Assembly (NCBI RefSeq): GCF_003014735.1
Contig: NZ_PYAX01000001.1
Location: 310,001 to 374,000, forward strand
Length of the DNA stretch: 64,000 bases
Reading direction: 5' to 3'
From: Saccharothrix carnea
GTDB lineage: Bacteria; Actinomycetota; Actinomycetes; Mycobacteriales; Pseudonocardiaceae
Positions 52,174 through 60,238 of the stretch are shown here, piece after piece (position 1 is the first letter of the stretch; each line of letters opens with the position of its first letter). A program made the translations under genes and the position numbers. The notes below the pieces were generated by a model. The model saw only the letters and a program-made list of their open reading frames with translations, was not told the origin of the DNA and made no database searches.

Positions 52174-53811
52174 TCACCTCAAATTGCACAAATCCAACGG
52201 CACACCATCCGCCGTCACACACGGCAGATACCCGGCATCCTTCATCCGCACCCGAGCGTCATCGTGCTCCCGCACATAAGCCACGAACCGCCCCATCAAC
52301 GACTCAGCCGCCGGCTCCGACCGCGTGTACAAGTACTCGACCGTCCAGAACGGGTAACCCGCCTCCACCCCCGCCGCCGCGTCGAACACCTTCCCGTCCA
52401 ACGACAGCGCGGTCAACGCGTTGGTCTTGCGCGCCTCCGCCACCGAAGGCGCGTCCGCGTACCCGATCGCACCCTCGACCGCGCCGATCTCCCGCACCAC
52501 GTCGGCGTTCTCGTCCCGCTCGCACCGGATCACCGGCGCCTCCGGCGCCCGGTCCTTCACCCGGCAATCGTTGGATGACAACGCGCTCTCACTCGTACCC
52601 AGCACCCGCCGCTCGAACAGCTCCCGCGTCCCCGACTCGCCACCGCGCCCGACGATCCGGATCGGCAACGGCGCACCGCCGCGCAGCTGGCTCCAGTCCG
52701 TGTACTCACCCGCGTAGATCCCGCGCAACTGCGCCACCGAGATGGTGTCGAGGCCGACCGAGCCGTGCACCACCACGTGGTACACCACGATCGCCAACTG
52801 CTGCGCGAACACACCTTGCGTCTCCTGCTTGCCGTCCGACAGCGCGACCAGCCCCTCCTCACCCCCCGCCACGTCACGCACGCCTTGGATGCTGCCCGTC
52901 GCGGACGTGGTGATCACCGCGTCCGGGCACGCGCGCTCGTACTGGTCGGCGATCGTCGCCATGGTCGGCATGAAGACGCTCGACCCCTCCACCGCCAGCT
53001 TGCCGCTCGCGCACGCCACCGTCGCGTCGTTCGAACTCGGCGGCCACGCCAGCACCAGCACCAGCACCGCCGCCAGCAACGCGGCCAGGCCACCGGTCAG
53101 CCTCGGCAGGGTGAGCAGCCGTTCCGGGCGCTCGTCGTGCACGATCCCCGCGCCGCCGAGATCGCCGACGACCTTCACGTCCTTGCCCAGCTCACCGTTG
53201 CGGTTGCTGTCCGGCTCGCGCAGCACCACCAGCAGCTTGAACTTCTGCTTGCGCCGCAACGTCAGCTTCTCCAGCCGCACGCCGTGCCACACCGGCTCGC
53301 CCGGCGGGTCCGCGGCCACCGCCAGCCCGCCCCACCTGGCCACGCGCTGCGCCATCCGCTCCCGCACCGTCGGCAGGGTGGCCTTCACCGTGTTGGACTC
53401 CGAGCCGAAGAACTGCAGGCTCCGCCGGATCTCGGCCTTCATCTCCTCCGAGCCCGCCTCGGACACCCGCGCGTTCCACACGACCCGGTCGCCGAAGGTG
53501 AACGTCAGCGGCTTCTCGAAGTCCTCGCCGTCGATGTCGTAGCTACCCGTGTTGCGGACCCGGATCACCACGATGCTCATCCGGTCCAGTACCCGCACCA
53601 GCTCGCGCAGCTGCGGCGAGTTCGGGTCGGTGCCGTCGTGCAACTGCTCCGGGCCGAGACCGATCTTGGAGTTGTAGAGCACCCGGAACCCGAGCCTCTT
53701 GCGGCGCACGAAGAGCCGGTCGATGACCGGTGTCGCGAACAGCAGCCCGATCGCGAGCAGCACCGGACCGGGACCACCGAGGAAGTCCAATGCGGACCGC
53801 AGCACCTGCAC
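52174..53811 (-). CDS. Membrane protein with PstS-like phosphate/anion-binding domain
   Basis: A 545-residue two-helix membrane protein. TM1 at about 12-29 ('GPVLLAIGLLFATPVI'); an N-terminal domain (about 35-225, 'GFRVLYNSKIGLGPEQLHDG', 'MSIVVIRVRNTGSYDIDGED') of unknown fold; TM2 at about 236-258; then a PstS-type periplasmic binding domain (about 265-545) with 'GSSVFMPTMATIADQYERAC', 'RIVGRGGESGTRELFERRVL' and 'DVVREIGAVEGAIGYADAPS'. It is not a lipoprotein, and no pst transporter genes are near, so a sensor or receptor role is more likely than transport. A PHO-box-like promoter precedes it. GTG 53811. Confidence 0.82.
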   Translation of the reverse strand: MQVLRSALDFLGGPGPVLLAIGLLFATPVIDRLFVRRKRLGFRVLYNSKIGLGPEQLHDGTDPNSPQLRELVRVLDRMSIVVIRVRNTGSYDIDGEDFEKPLTFTFGDRVVWNARVSEAGSEEMKAEIRRSLQFFGSESNTVKATLPTVRERMAQRVARWGGLAVAADPPGEPVWHGVRLEKLTLRRKQKFKLLVVLREPDSNRNGELGKDVKVVGDLGGAGIVHDERPERLLTLPRLTGGLAALLAAVLVLVLAWPPSSNDATVACASGKLAVEGSSVFMPTMATIADQYERACPDAVITTSATGSIQGVRDVAGGEEGLVALSDGKQETQGVFAQQLAIVVYHVVVHGSVGLDTISVAQLRGIYAGEYTDWSQLRGGAPLPIRIVGRGGESGTRELFERRVLGTSESALSSNDCRVKDRAPEAPVIRCERDENADVVREIGAVEGAIGYADAPSVAEARKTNALTALSLDGKVFDAAAGVEAGYPFWTVEYLYTRSEPAAESLMGRFVAYVREHDDARVRMKDAGYLPCVTADGVPLDLCNLR

Positions 53812-53817
53812 ACCGAA

Positions 53818-53843
53818 TTCTCGGTCGGCGGACCGACCGAGAA
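53818..53843. promoter_or_regulatory. Perfect 11-bp palindrome before the PstS-like gene
   Basis: TTCTCGGTCGG (53818-53828) and CCGACCGAGAA (53833-53843), centre CGGA, six bases upstream of the GTG start. It covers the expected ribosome binding site, so it could act as an operator or as an mRNA hairpin limiting translation. Confidence 0.55.
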
Positions 53844-53860
53844 CCGGGTCACCGCCGGGT

Positions 53861-53893
53861 GTTCACCGTGACTTCACCCCGACGTCAGTGGCC
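53861..53893. promoter_or_regulatory. PHO-box-like direct repeats
   Basis: Three 11-bp units in phase: GTTCACCGTGA (53861-53871), CTTCACCCCGA (53872-53882), CGTCAGTGGCC (53883-53893). The first two match the actinobacterial PhoP box unit GTTCACC/CTTCACC with 11-bp spacing. Only the PstS-like gene can be its target because it lies between that start and the stop of the AMIN gene. Confidence 0.6.
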
Positions 53894-53922
53894 GACCTCG
53901 GGGGCCGACCTCAATGCCACCG

Positions 53923-54408
53923 TCAGTGGCCGACGTCGATCACCACGCGCGTGGGCGAGCTGAGCACGAACACGCGGTGCCACGAGTCGCGCCGCAGCCC
54001 CAACCCAACGGTGAGGTTGGCCTCGAAGTCACCCGTGATCGCGACCGCCTGGACGTTGGTCAACGCGGGTGTCCCGAACTGCCGGGGACCGGTGTAGGTG
54101 GGGTTGCCGCTGTCGTCGTGCGCGGCGGCCGGCGCGAGCCGCACTTCCAGGAAGTACGTGCCCGGCAACGAGACCGGGTAGCCGGAACCGTCCTGGTAGA
54201 GCTGGTCGACGCACCGGATGAAGAACTCCGGCCGGTGGCCGGCGAGGTCGAGCACGACACGGTCGAAGTCGGCGTGCCTGCCGGTGCGGATGTCGGTCAG
54301 CACCGGGGTCTGCGTCATCGAGGACGCCGCCGACGCGGCCGGGATCACGACCCCGACCGCGGCCAGCGTGAGGACGAGCAGTGCGAGTTTTCTGAGGCGG
54401 CTGTTCAT
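53923..54408 (-). CDS. Secreted AMIN-like domain protein
   Basis: A 161-residue secreted protein. Signal peptide about 1-27 ('LRKLALLVLTLAAVGVVIPA' ending in ASA). The mature part resembles AMIN-type beta domains: 'TPVLTDIRTGRHADFDRVVL' with the 'DRVVLDLAG..PEFFIR' pattern, and C-terminal 'RDSWHRVFVLSSPTRVVIDV'. AMIN domains target envelope proteins; this stand-alone secreted form is common in actinobacteria with no proven role. ATG 54408. The stop codon is in a 14-bp duplication (53883-53896 and 53921-53934). Confidence 0.85.
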   Translation of the reverse strand: MNSRLRKLALLVLTLAAVGVVIPAASAASSMTQTPVLTDIRTGRHADFDRVVLDLAGHRPEFFIRCVDQLYQDGSGYPVSLPGTYFLEVRLAPAAAHDDSGNPTYTGPRQFGTPALTNVQAVAITGDFEANLTVGLGLRRDSWHRVFVLSSPTRVVIDVGH

Positions 54409-54475
54409 GACGGCCCTCCATGGGCTCTCCCGGCTCCTTGGCCGAGCCGGTACACCCATACAGACGTGTCACACG

Positions 54476-55309
54476 TCACACGGTTGCTCGCGGCTCCGCC
54501 AGGAAGTCCTCCAGCACCACCGGCGTGAGGCCATCGGCCTTGCAGCGCTCGAGGAACGCCAGGAAGTCCTCCGCGAACGTGTGCCGGAAGTGCATGAGCA
54601 CGATGTCACCGGCGTTCAACCGACCACCCGCTTGGAACTGCACGACCCCGTCGTTCACCGCCGCCGTCCACATCACCAACGCCGTGAACCCGCAGTCCGC
54701 CGCCGCCCGGCGGGTCGTGAGGTCGAAGTTGCCGAACGGCGGCCGGAACAGCTTCGGCTCCGCGCCGAGCTGCACGCGCAGCAGGTCGGCGTTGCCGCAG
54801 ATCTCCTGCCGCTGGAACTCGTACGGCTTGCCCAGCAGGTCCGGGTGGGTCGACGTGTGCGCGTGAACCGTCGCCACGCCCTCGAACTGCCTGAAGTACT
54901 CCGCGTGGCCGTCGACGTGCTTGGAGTTGAGGAACAACGTCGGCTCGACCCCGCTCTTGCGCATCAGCTCGACCGCCGCCGGGTGACGGACCGCGCCGTC
55001 GTCGATCGTGATGAACACGTACGGCCGGTCGGTCTCGATCCGGCGGATCACCGGCACCAGGCCGTCCACGGTCGGCGGCACGTGCTGCTGGGGCGTCCCG
55101 TACGAGTACGCGGGCTGGAACACGGGAATGGTGGTCCCACCTGGGCCGGGTACGGCGGTCGGTGGCGTCGTGGTGGTGGTGGTCGTCGTGGTTGTGGTGG
55201 TGGCCGTGGCCGCCACCTGCTCCCGCCGAGCCTCCGGCTCGGGCTGCGGCGTGCACGCGCTCGCCACCACGACGACGGCCGCCAGAACCGCCATTCCCCT
55301 GCGTCTCAT
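54476..55309 (-). CDS. Polysaccharide deacetylase (NodB-type) lipoprotein
   Basis: A 277-residue lipoprotein: signal with lipobox 'LAAVVVVASAC' (Cys19), a Thr tract of 12 residues after a Pro/Glu-rich spacer, then a NodB homology domain (about 80-270). Motifs: 'FITIDDGAVRHP' (Asp103, Asp104 of motif 1), 'VHAHTSTHPDL' (His151, His155 of motif 2), 'RPPFGNFDLTTRRAAADCGF' (motif 3) and 'DIVLMHFRHTF' (motif 5). It likely removes N-acetyl groups from cell-wall or other polysaccharides outside the membrane. The Thr run is encoded by a GTG-repeat on the plus strand and may vary in length. ATG 55309. Confidence 0.92.
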   Translation of the reverse strand: MRRRGMAVLAAVVVVASACTPQPEPEARREQVAATATTTTTTTTTTTTPPTAVPGPGGTTIPVFQPAYSYGTPQQHVPPTVDGLVPVIRRIETDRPYVFITIDDGAVRHPAAVELMRKSGVEPTLFLNSKHVDGHAEYFRQFEGVATVHAHTSTHPDLLGKPYEFQRQEICGNADLLRVQLGAEPKLFRPPFGNFDLTTRRAAADCGFTALVMWTAAVNDGVVQFQAGGRLNAGDIVLMHFRHTFAEDFLAFLERCKADGLTPVVLEDFLAEPRATV

Positions 55310-55502
55310 CCGTAGTCCCCCTCGAACAGGTGTCACCCACTCAGGTGACACTCACTCGATTGGGACGCCACGAGGATCGCTCAGGTTGCTCACAGGTTGG
55401 TGAATACTCAAACACCACCCGTCACCACCCTCTCTGCGCCCCTCCCACCCCGGCGATAAGGTCGTGCGGGTCTGTCCCGCAAGATCACGTGTGGAGGACC
55501 TG

Positions 55503-56030
55503 ATGAGCCTCGAACGCCCCGTCGCGCCCGACCCCTACTCGCTGCTGCCGCAGGTGGCGTCGTTCACCGTCAGCTCGACCGACGTCTCGGACGGCCAACC
55601 GCTGGCGGAGGCGCACCTGTTCGAGGGCGGCAACACCTCGCCACAGCTGAGCTGGACCGGGTTCCCGGAGGAGACCAAGAGCTTCGTGGTGACCTGCTTC
55701 GACCCGGACGCGCCCACCCCCTCGGGCTTCTGGCACTGGGTCGCGGTGAACATCCCGGCGTCGGTCACCTCGCTGGACGCCGGCGCGGGCGCCTCGGACG
55801 ACACCCTGCCCGCCGGCGCGTTCCACGTCCGCAGCGACTTCGGCACCCGCGCGTTCGGCGGCGCCGCCCCGCCGCCCGGCGACCAGGTGCACCGCTACTA
55901 CTTCGTGGTGCACGCGGTGGACGTCGACAAGTTGGACGTCGACGGTGACGCGTCCCCCGCCGTGGTCAGCTTCAACCTGGCGTTCCACACCCTGGCCCGC
56001 GCGATCCTGGTGCCGACCTACGCCCACTGA
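55503..56030 (+). CDS. YbhB/YbcL-family PEBP protein (Raf kinase inhibitor-like)
   Basis: A 175-residue cytosolic PEBP-fold protein. Family motifs: '[20 protein letters not shown]', '[20 protein letters not shown]' (the DPDAP and WHW anion-binding residues) and '[20 protein letters not shown]'. The bacterial role is unknown; eukaryotic relatives bind phospholipids and kinases. ATG 55503 has GGAGG upstream ('gtggaggacctg'). The next gene, mycothione reductase, is 112 bp downstream on the same strand and may be co-transcribed. Confidence 0.93.
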   Translation: MSLERPVAPDPYSLLPQVASFTVSSTDVSDGQPLAEAHLFEGGNTSPQLSWTGFPEETKSFVVTCFDPDAPTPSGFWHWVAVNIPASVTSLDAGAGASDDTLPAGAFHVRSDFGTRAFGGAAPPPGDQVHRYYFVVHAVDVDKLDVDGDASPAVVSFNLAFHTLARAILVPTYAH

Positions 56031-56035
56031 TCACC

Positions 56036-56095
56036 ACCCGGTCGGAAACGACCCGGTCGGAAACGACCCGGCAGGCAACCACCCCGCCGGCTACT
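56036..56095. repeat. 15-bp tandem repeat between PEBP and mycothione reductase genes
   Basis: Two exact units ACCCGGTCGGAAACG (56036-56050, 56051-56065), then ACCCGGCAGGCAACC and ACCCCGCCGGCTACT. In the reading frame of the next gene it would read as repeats of PVGND with no stop, but no start codon supports translation there. Confidence 0.65.
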
Positions 56096-56111
56096 CCACA
56101 TCACCGGGAAC

Positions 56112-56153
56112 AAGTGCCTCACGTCGCGGGTTGCAGCACGACGTGAGGCACTT
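56112..56153 (+). promoter_or_regulatory. Perfect 15-bp hairpin containing the mycothione reductase start codon
   Basis: AAGTGCCTCACGTCG (56112-56126) is the exact reverse complement of CGACGTGAGGCACTT (56139-56153), with a 12-base loop. The GTG start codon (56143-56145) lies in the right arm. In RNA the hairpin would block initiation; in DNA it could be an operator overlapping the start of a leaderless transcript. Confidence 0.75.
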
Positions 56154-57519
56154 CGACCTGGTCATCATCGGCACCGGTTCCGGCAACTCCATCGCGGACG
56201 AGCGGTTCGCCGGTTGGAACATCGCGATCGTCGAGAAGGGCGTCTTCGGCGGCACGTGCCTGAACGTCGGGTGCATCCCCACGAAGATGTTCGTGCACAC
56301 CGCCGACGTCGCCGCCGCACCCGCCTCGGGCGCGCGGCTGGGCGTGGACGCCCACCTGGACGGCGTGCGGTGGACCGACGTGCGCGACCGGATCTTCGGC
56401 CGCATCGACCCCATCTCCGAGGGTGGCCGCCACTGGCGGGCGGTGGAGAACGCCAACGTCACCGTCTACGAGGGCACGGCCCGGTTCACCGGCCCGAAGA
56501 CGCTCGACACGGGCACCGGCGAGGTGATCACCGCCGACCGGTTCGTGCTGGCCGCGGGCAGCCGCCCGGTGGTCCCGGACGTCGCCGACCTCGACACCGC
56601 CGGCTACCACACCAGCGACACGATCATGCGGCTCGACGACCTGCCCCCTCGCCTCACCATCCTGGGCAGCGGTTTCGTGGCGGCGGAGTTCGCGCACGTG
56701 TTCTCCTCCTTCGGCGTCGCGGTCACCCTGATCGCGCGGTCCGACCTGCTCCTGCGCCACGAGGACCGCGAGGTCGCCACCCGGTTCACCCAGCTCGCCA
56801 CCGAGAAGTGGGACGTGCGGCTCAAGCGCAAGGCCGTCCGGGCGGAGCGGGTCGACGGCGTGGTGCGGCTGCACCTGGAGGGTCCGGACGGCGCGGAGGT
56901 CGTGGAGTCCGAGGAGCTGCTGGTCGCGGTCGGCCGCACGCCGAACTCGGACCTGCTCGACCTGGCCGCCACCGGTGTCGACCTGCACCCGGACGGGCGC
57001 GTGGTCGTCGACGAGCACCAGCGCACGTCCGCCGAGGGCATCTACGCGCTGGGTGACATCAGCTCGGAGTACCAGCTCAAGCACGTCGCCAACCACGAGG
57101 CACGGGTCGTGCAGCACAACCTGCTGCACCCGGACGAGCCGATCTCGTCGGACCACCGGTTCGTGCCCGCCGCCGTCTTCTCGTCGCCGCAGATCGCGTC
57201 GGTGGGGTTGACCGAGGAGCAGGCCGTCGAGCGCGGTGTCCGGTACGTGGCCGCGTCGCAGGCGTACGCGTCGATCGCGTACGGCTGGGCGATGGAGGAC
57301 ACGACCGGGTTCGCGAAGGTGCTGGCCGATCCGGACACGGGCCTGATCCTGGGCGCGCACGTGCTCGGGCCGCAGGCGTCGAGCGTGATCCAGCCGGTGA
57401 TCCAGGCGATGAGCTTCGGCCTGGACGCCAGGACGATGGCCCGCGGCCAGTACTGGATCCACCCGGCGATGCCCGAGGTGATCGAGAACGCGCTGCTCAA
57501 CCTGCCTCTGACGCACTAA
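56143..57519 (+). CDS. mtr: Mycothione reductase (mycothiol disulfide reductase)
   Basis: A 458-residue FAD-dependent disulfide reductase that keeps mycothiol reduced with NADPH. N-terminal 'FDLVIIGTGSGNSIADERFA' is the mycothione-reductase form of the FAD loop; the redox cysteines are in 'GGTCLNVGCIPTKMFVHTAD'; the NADPH loop 'RLTILGSGFVAAEFAHVFSS', the FAD motif 'GIYALGDISSEYQLKHVAN' and the C-terminal 'YWIHPAMPEVIENALLNL' (His-Pro base) follow. GTG 56143 is the family start; a TTG at 56131 is an alternative. A perfect hairpin includes the start codon. Confidence 0.96.
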   Translation: MRHFDLVIIGTGSGNSIADERFAGWNIAIVEKGVFGGTCLNVGCIPTKMFVHTADVAAAPASGARLGVDAHLDGVRWTDVRDRIFGRIDPISEGGRHWRAVENANVTVYEGTARFTGPKTLDTGTGEVITADRFVLAAGSRPVVPDVADLDTAGYHTSDTIMRLDDLPPRLTILGSGFVAAEFAHVFSSFGVAVTLIARSDLLLRHEDREVATRFTQLATEKWDVRLKRKAVRAERVDGVVRLHLEGPDGAEVVESEELLVAVGRTPNSDLLDLAATGVDLHPDGRVVVDEHQRTSAEGIYALGDISSEYQLKHVANHEARVVQHNLLHPDEPISSDHRFVPAAVFSSPQIASVGLTEEQAVERGVRYVAASQAYASIAYGWAMEDTTGFAKVLADPDTGLILGAHVLGPQASSVIQPVIQAMSFGLDARTMARGQYWIHPAMPEVIENALLNLPLTH

Positions 57520-57572
57520 AGCGCACCAGAGCCGCGCAGGCACACCACCACAGCTGCACAAAACGCGAAGTC

Positions 57573-57619
57573 AACGGGGAGACCCGGTCGTACCCCTCGT
57601 GCGACCGGGTCTCCCCGTT
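57573..57619. terminator. Terminator between mycothione reductase and MFS genes
   Basis: An 18-bp perfect stem, 57573-57590 (AACGGGGAGACCCGGTCG) with 57602-57619 (CGACCGGGTCTCCCCGTT), loop of 11 bases. It lies 54 bp after the mtr stop and 104 bp from the converging MFS stop. Confidence 0.88.
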
Positions 57620-57722
57620 CGTGTCCGTAACCGACACATCGCGCCGAGAAGACGAGGCGTTATCAGTTACCCATCGCCGACCGCGCCGCTGCCCAGCCGC
57701 GACGGCACCGCCGACCGACCGG

Positions 57723-58901
57723 CTACACCGTCCGCGGACGACCCGCGACCCACCCCAACGCGGTCAGCACGACCAGCAACCCCACCAGGACCAGCATCGA
57801 CACCGTCCAGGTCCCGGTCACACCCCGCAGCACGCCGAACGCGAACGGACCGGCCGCCGAGATCAGGTACCCGATGCTCTGCGCCATCGCCGACAACCGG
57901 GCCGTGTCGGCACCGGACGACGTGCGCAACGAGATCATCACCAGCGCGAGCGGGAACATGCCCATCCCGACGCCGATCAGCACCACCCACAGCCCCGGTG
58001 CCGCGCCGGGCGCCAGCGCGAGACCCAGCACGCCGAGCACCGACAACGCGCCCAGCACCAGCACGAGCCACGACTGGCCGGACCACCGCGCCGCCAACGG
58101 CGGCACGACCAGGCTCACCGGCACACCCAGCACCATCGTGATCGCCAGCAGCAACCCGGCGGTCGTCCGGTCCACCCCCGAGTCCACGAGGATCTGCGGC
58201 AGCCAGCCCATCACCGTGTAGGCCAGCAGCGACTGCAGCCCGAAGAACACCGTGATCACCCACGCCAGCGGGCTGCGGATCAGCGACCGCCCCGCCCGCG
58301 CCGTGCGCACGACCGGCCGCGCGGACCACCCGTGCCGCGCCCCGGAGATCCACACGACCAGTGCCGCCGCAGACAGGAAGGCCCACGCCCCGACAGCCAG
58401 CCGCCACGAGCCGAACGCCGATTCCAACCCGGGGGTGAACGCCGCGCCCATCGCCGCACCGGCCGCGAGCGCCGCCGTGTAGACACCGGTCACCAGGCCC
58501 ACCCGCCCCGGGAACGACTCCTTCACCACCACCGGGATCAGCACGTTGCACACCGCGATGCCCGCGCACGCGATGAACGTGCCACCGAGCACCGCCGCCG
58601 GGCCGTCCACCACCCGCAGCACCAAGCCGACCGTCAGCACCAGCAGCGACAGCGCGACCGCCCGTGCCATGCCGAGGCGTCGACCCAGCCACGGCGCGAG
58701 GAAAGCGGCGAACCCGAAGCACAGCGTCGGCACGGCGGTGAGCAGGCTCGTCCACGCGGTCGAGACGCCCAGCGACGTGCGCACGTCGCCCAGCACGGAC
58801 GCGAGGCTCGTCACCGCCGGACGGAGGTTGGCCGCGGCCAGCGCTACGCCGATCGCCAACAGGGTGCTGCCGACCAGGGCAACTTGACGGTTCCCACGCA
58901 C
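57723..58901 (-). CDS. MFS transporter, CynX/NimT family
   Basis: A 392-residue, about 12-helix transporter. N-terminal 'LLAIGVALAAANLRPAVTSL' is the CynX signature (NLRPAVTS), followed by 'TAVPTLCFGFAAFLAPWLGR' and later 'MFPLALVMISLRTSSGADTA'. CynX/NimT proteins export small compounds such as 2-nitroimidazole or cyanate. The frame extends to GTG 59015, but the added N-terminus is unlike a membrane protein and would leave 47 bp to the divergent GntR gene; I chose GTG 58901. GntR probably controls both. Confidence 0.88.
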   Translation of the reverse strand: MRGNRQVALVGSTLLAIGVALAAANLRPAVTSLASVLGDVRTSLGVSTAWTSLLTAVPTLCFGFAAFLAPWLGRRLGMARAVALSLLVLTVGLVLRVVDGPAAVLGGTFIACAGIAVCNVLIPVVVKESFPGRVGLVTGVYTAALAAGAAMGAAFTPGLESAFGSWRLAVGAWAFLSAAALVVWISGARHGWSARPVVRTARAGRSLIRSPLAWVITVFFGLQSLLAYTVMGWLPQILVDSGVDRTTAGLLLAITMVLGVPVSLVVPPLAARWSGQSWLVLVLGALSVLGVLGLALAPGAAPGLWVVLIGVGMGMFPLALVMISLRTSSGADTARLSAMAQSIGYLISAAGPFAFGVLRGVTGTWTVSMLVLVGLLVVLTALGWVAGRPRTV

Positions 58902-59062
58902 CTGACCCGTGGCAGTACGGCGAGGATGGTCGGCGATCGTCGCATCGCCACCGCCATCGGTGGCAATGTGGGCAGTCGACGGTGACCAGTCTGGCCGGGT
59001 CTGCTGGATTGGCACGGAGCTACTATCGCAGACATGGGATGTTCGGATGAAAGGATGCCGCT

Positions 59063-59734
59063 GTGCCGTTGGCCACTACTCGGCGGGCAGGGCTCGTCGA
59101 CCAGGTGATCGACCAGATGCGGGGGGCGATCGCCGCCGGTGAGTGGCCGGTCGGCCGCCGCATCCCACCGGAGCCGGAGCTGGTCACCGCCCTGGGCGTG
59201 GGACGCAACACCGTGCGGGAGGCGGTGCGCGCGTTGTCCCACGCCGGGCTGCTGGAGGTGCGCCAGGGCGACGGCACGTTCGTCCGCGCGACCAGCGAGC
59301 TGTCCGGCGCGGTCCGCCGGATGTGCGGCACCGAGCTGCGCGAGGTCCTGCAGGTGCGCCGGACGCTGGAGGTGGAGGGCGCGCGCCTGGCCGCGACCAA
59401 CCGCACCGACGAGGAGGTCGGCAAGCTCGAAGGGCTGCTGGCCGAGCGGGACGAGGCGCTGGCCGCGAAGGACTGGGCCCGGCTGGTGGAGCGGGACACC
59501 GCGTTCCACGTGCTGCTCGTCCAGTGCTCGCACAACACGCTGCTGGCCGAGCTGTACCAGGGCCTGACCGAGGCGGTCCGGGCCAGCATCACGGCGACCG
59601 TGGAGACCGATCACGAGGACGACCACGTCTCGCACACCGGCCTGCTCGACGCCGTGCGCGACCGTGACGCGGCCCGTGCCGCGGCGGAAGCGGGCGGCTT
59701 CCTGGAGGAGTTGCTGGAGCGGCACAAGGACTGA
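59063..59734 (+). CDS. GntR-family (FadR subgroup) transcriptional regulator
   Basis: A 223-residue regulator. The winged helix (about 10-75) is 'LVDQVIDQMRGAIAAGEWPV', 'RIPPEPELVTALGVGRNTVR' and 'LEVRQGDGTFVRATSEL'; a FadR-type helical ligand domain (FCD, about 95-215) has 'VLQVRRTLEVEGARLAATNR' and the metal-binding His of 'VERDTAFHVLLVQCSHNTLL' and 'DHVSHTGLLDAV'. GTG 59063 has AAAGGA 8 bases upstream. It is divergent from the MFS transporter, which is its likely target. Confidence 0.92.
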   Translation: MPLATTRRAGLVDQVIDQMRGAIAAGEWPVGRRIPPEPELVTALGVGRNTVREAVRALSHAGLLEVRQGDGTFVRATSELSGAVRRMCGTELREVLQVRRTLEVEGARLAATNRTDEEVGKLEGLLAERDEALAAKDWARLVERDTAFHVLLVQCSHNTLLAELYQGLTEAVRASITATVETDHEDDHVSHTGLLDAVRDRDAARAAAEAGGFLEELLERHKD

Positions 59735-59767
59735 CGACGCGATCCGGATCGCGGACGGTGGGCGTCC

Positions 59768-60049
59768 GCGATCATCGCCCGGACGTGGGCGGAGCTGATG
59801 CGCCGGCTGGGTGACGACCGCTACGGCGCGCAGGGCGGCGACTGGGGTTCGGTCATCTCCCGCGAACTCGGCATCGTGGACGCCGAGCACGTCGTCGGCG
59901 TGCACCTGAACATGCTGATCACCGAGCGCACCGACAACATCGTGAGGTGGACCGAGTTCGACCGGGGTGGGCACTTCGCGGCGATGGAGCAGCCGGGGTT
60001 GCTCGCTGAGGACGTCCGCGCGTTCTTCCTCGACGCCCGGGGCCGGTAA
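59768..60049 (+). pseudogene. Epoxide hydrolase remnant
   Basis: About 94 codons in one frame joining two pieces of an epoxide hydrolase: 'IIARTWAELMRRLG', 'DRYGAQGGDWGSVISRELGI' (nucleophile loop with GGDWG) and 'VVGVHLNML', followed directly by the C-terminal 'RTDNIVRWTEFDRGGHFAAM' and 'EDVRAFFLDARG'. Full-length enzymes have about 370-400 residues; the N-terminal domain and the cap between the pieces are missing. It has no clear ribosome binding site and is probably not functional. Likely decayed by internal deletion. Confidence 0.75.
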
Positions 60050-60070
60050 GGGCTTTCACGTCGGGGCGGA

Positions 60071-60104
60071 GGCCTCCCACGGCGGCGGATTTCCGCAGGA
60101 GGCC
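60071..60104. terminator. Hairpin after the epoxide hydrolase remnant
   Basis: GGCCTCC (60071-60077) and GGAGGCC (60098-60104) arms enclose an inner GCGG/CCGC pair with an ATTT loop. It lies 21 bp after the remnant's stop. Probably a terminator kept from the lost gene; the region to 60238 shows nothing else. Confidence 0.45.
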
Positions 60105-60238
60105 CCCTGGTGAGTGGCTTGGCACGGGCCCGTGACCTCGGTCACCCCCGATGGCCCACCCCGATACTCGTCGCAAACCGACGTACCGCAACAGTGGGTT
60201 GCGCGATCGTTACCTCGGACGTTCCCCCAGGCGCCTTT

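Noticed and set aside
55166..55210. GTG trinucleotide run that looks like a microsatellite
   Set aside because: It codes for the Thr tract of the deacetylase lipoprotein linker; kept as part of that gene, although length variation is possible.
58902..59015. N-terminal extension of the MFS transporter to 59015
   Set aside because: The 38 added residues are polar and unlike the family, and would leave no room for divergent promoters.
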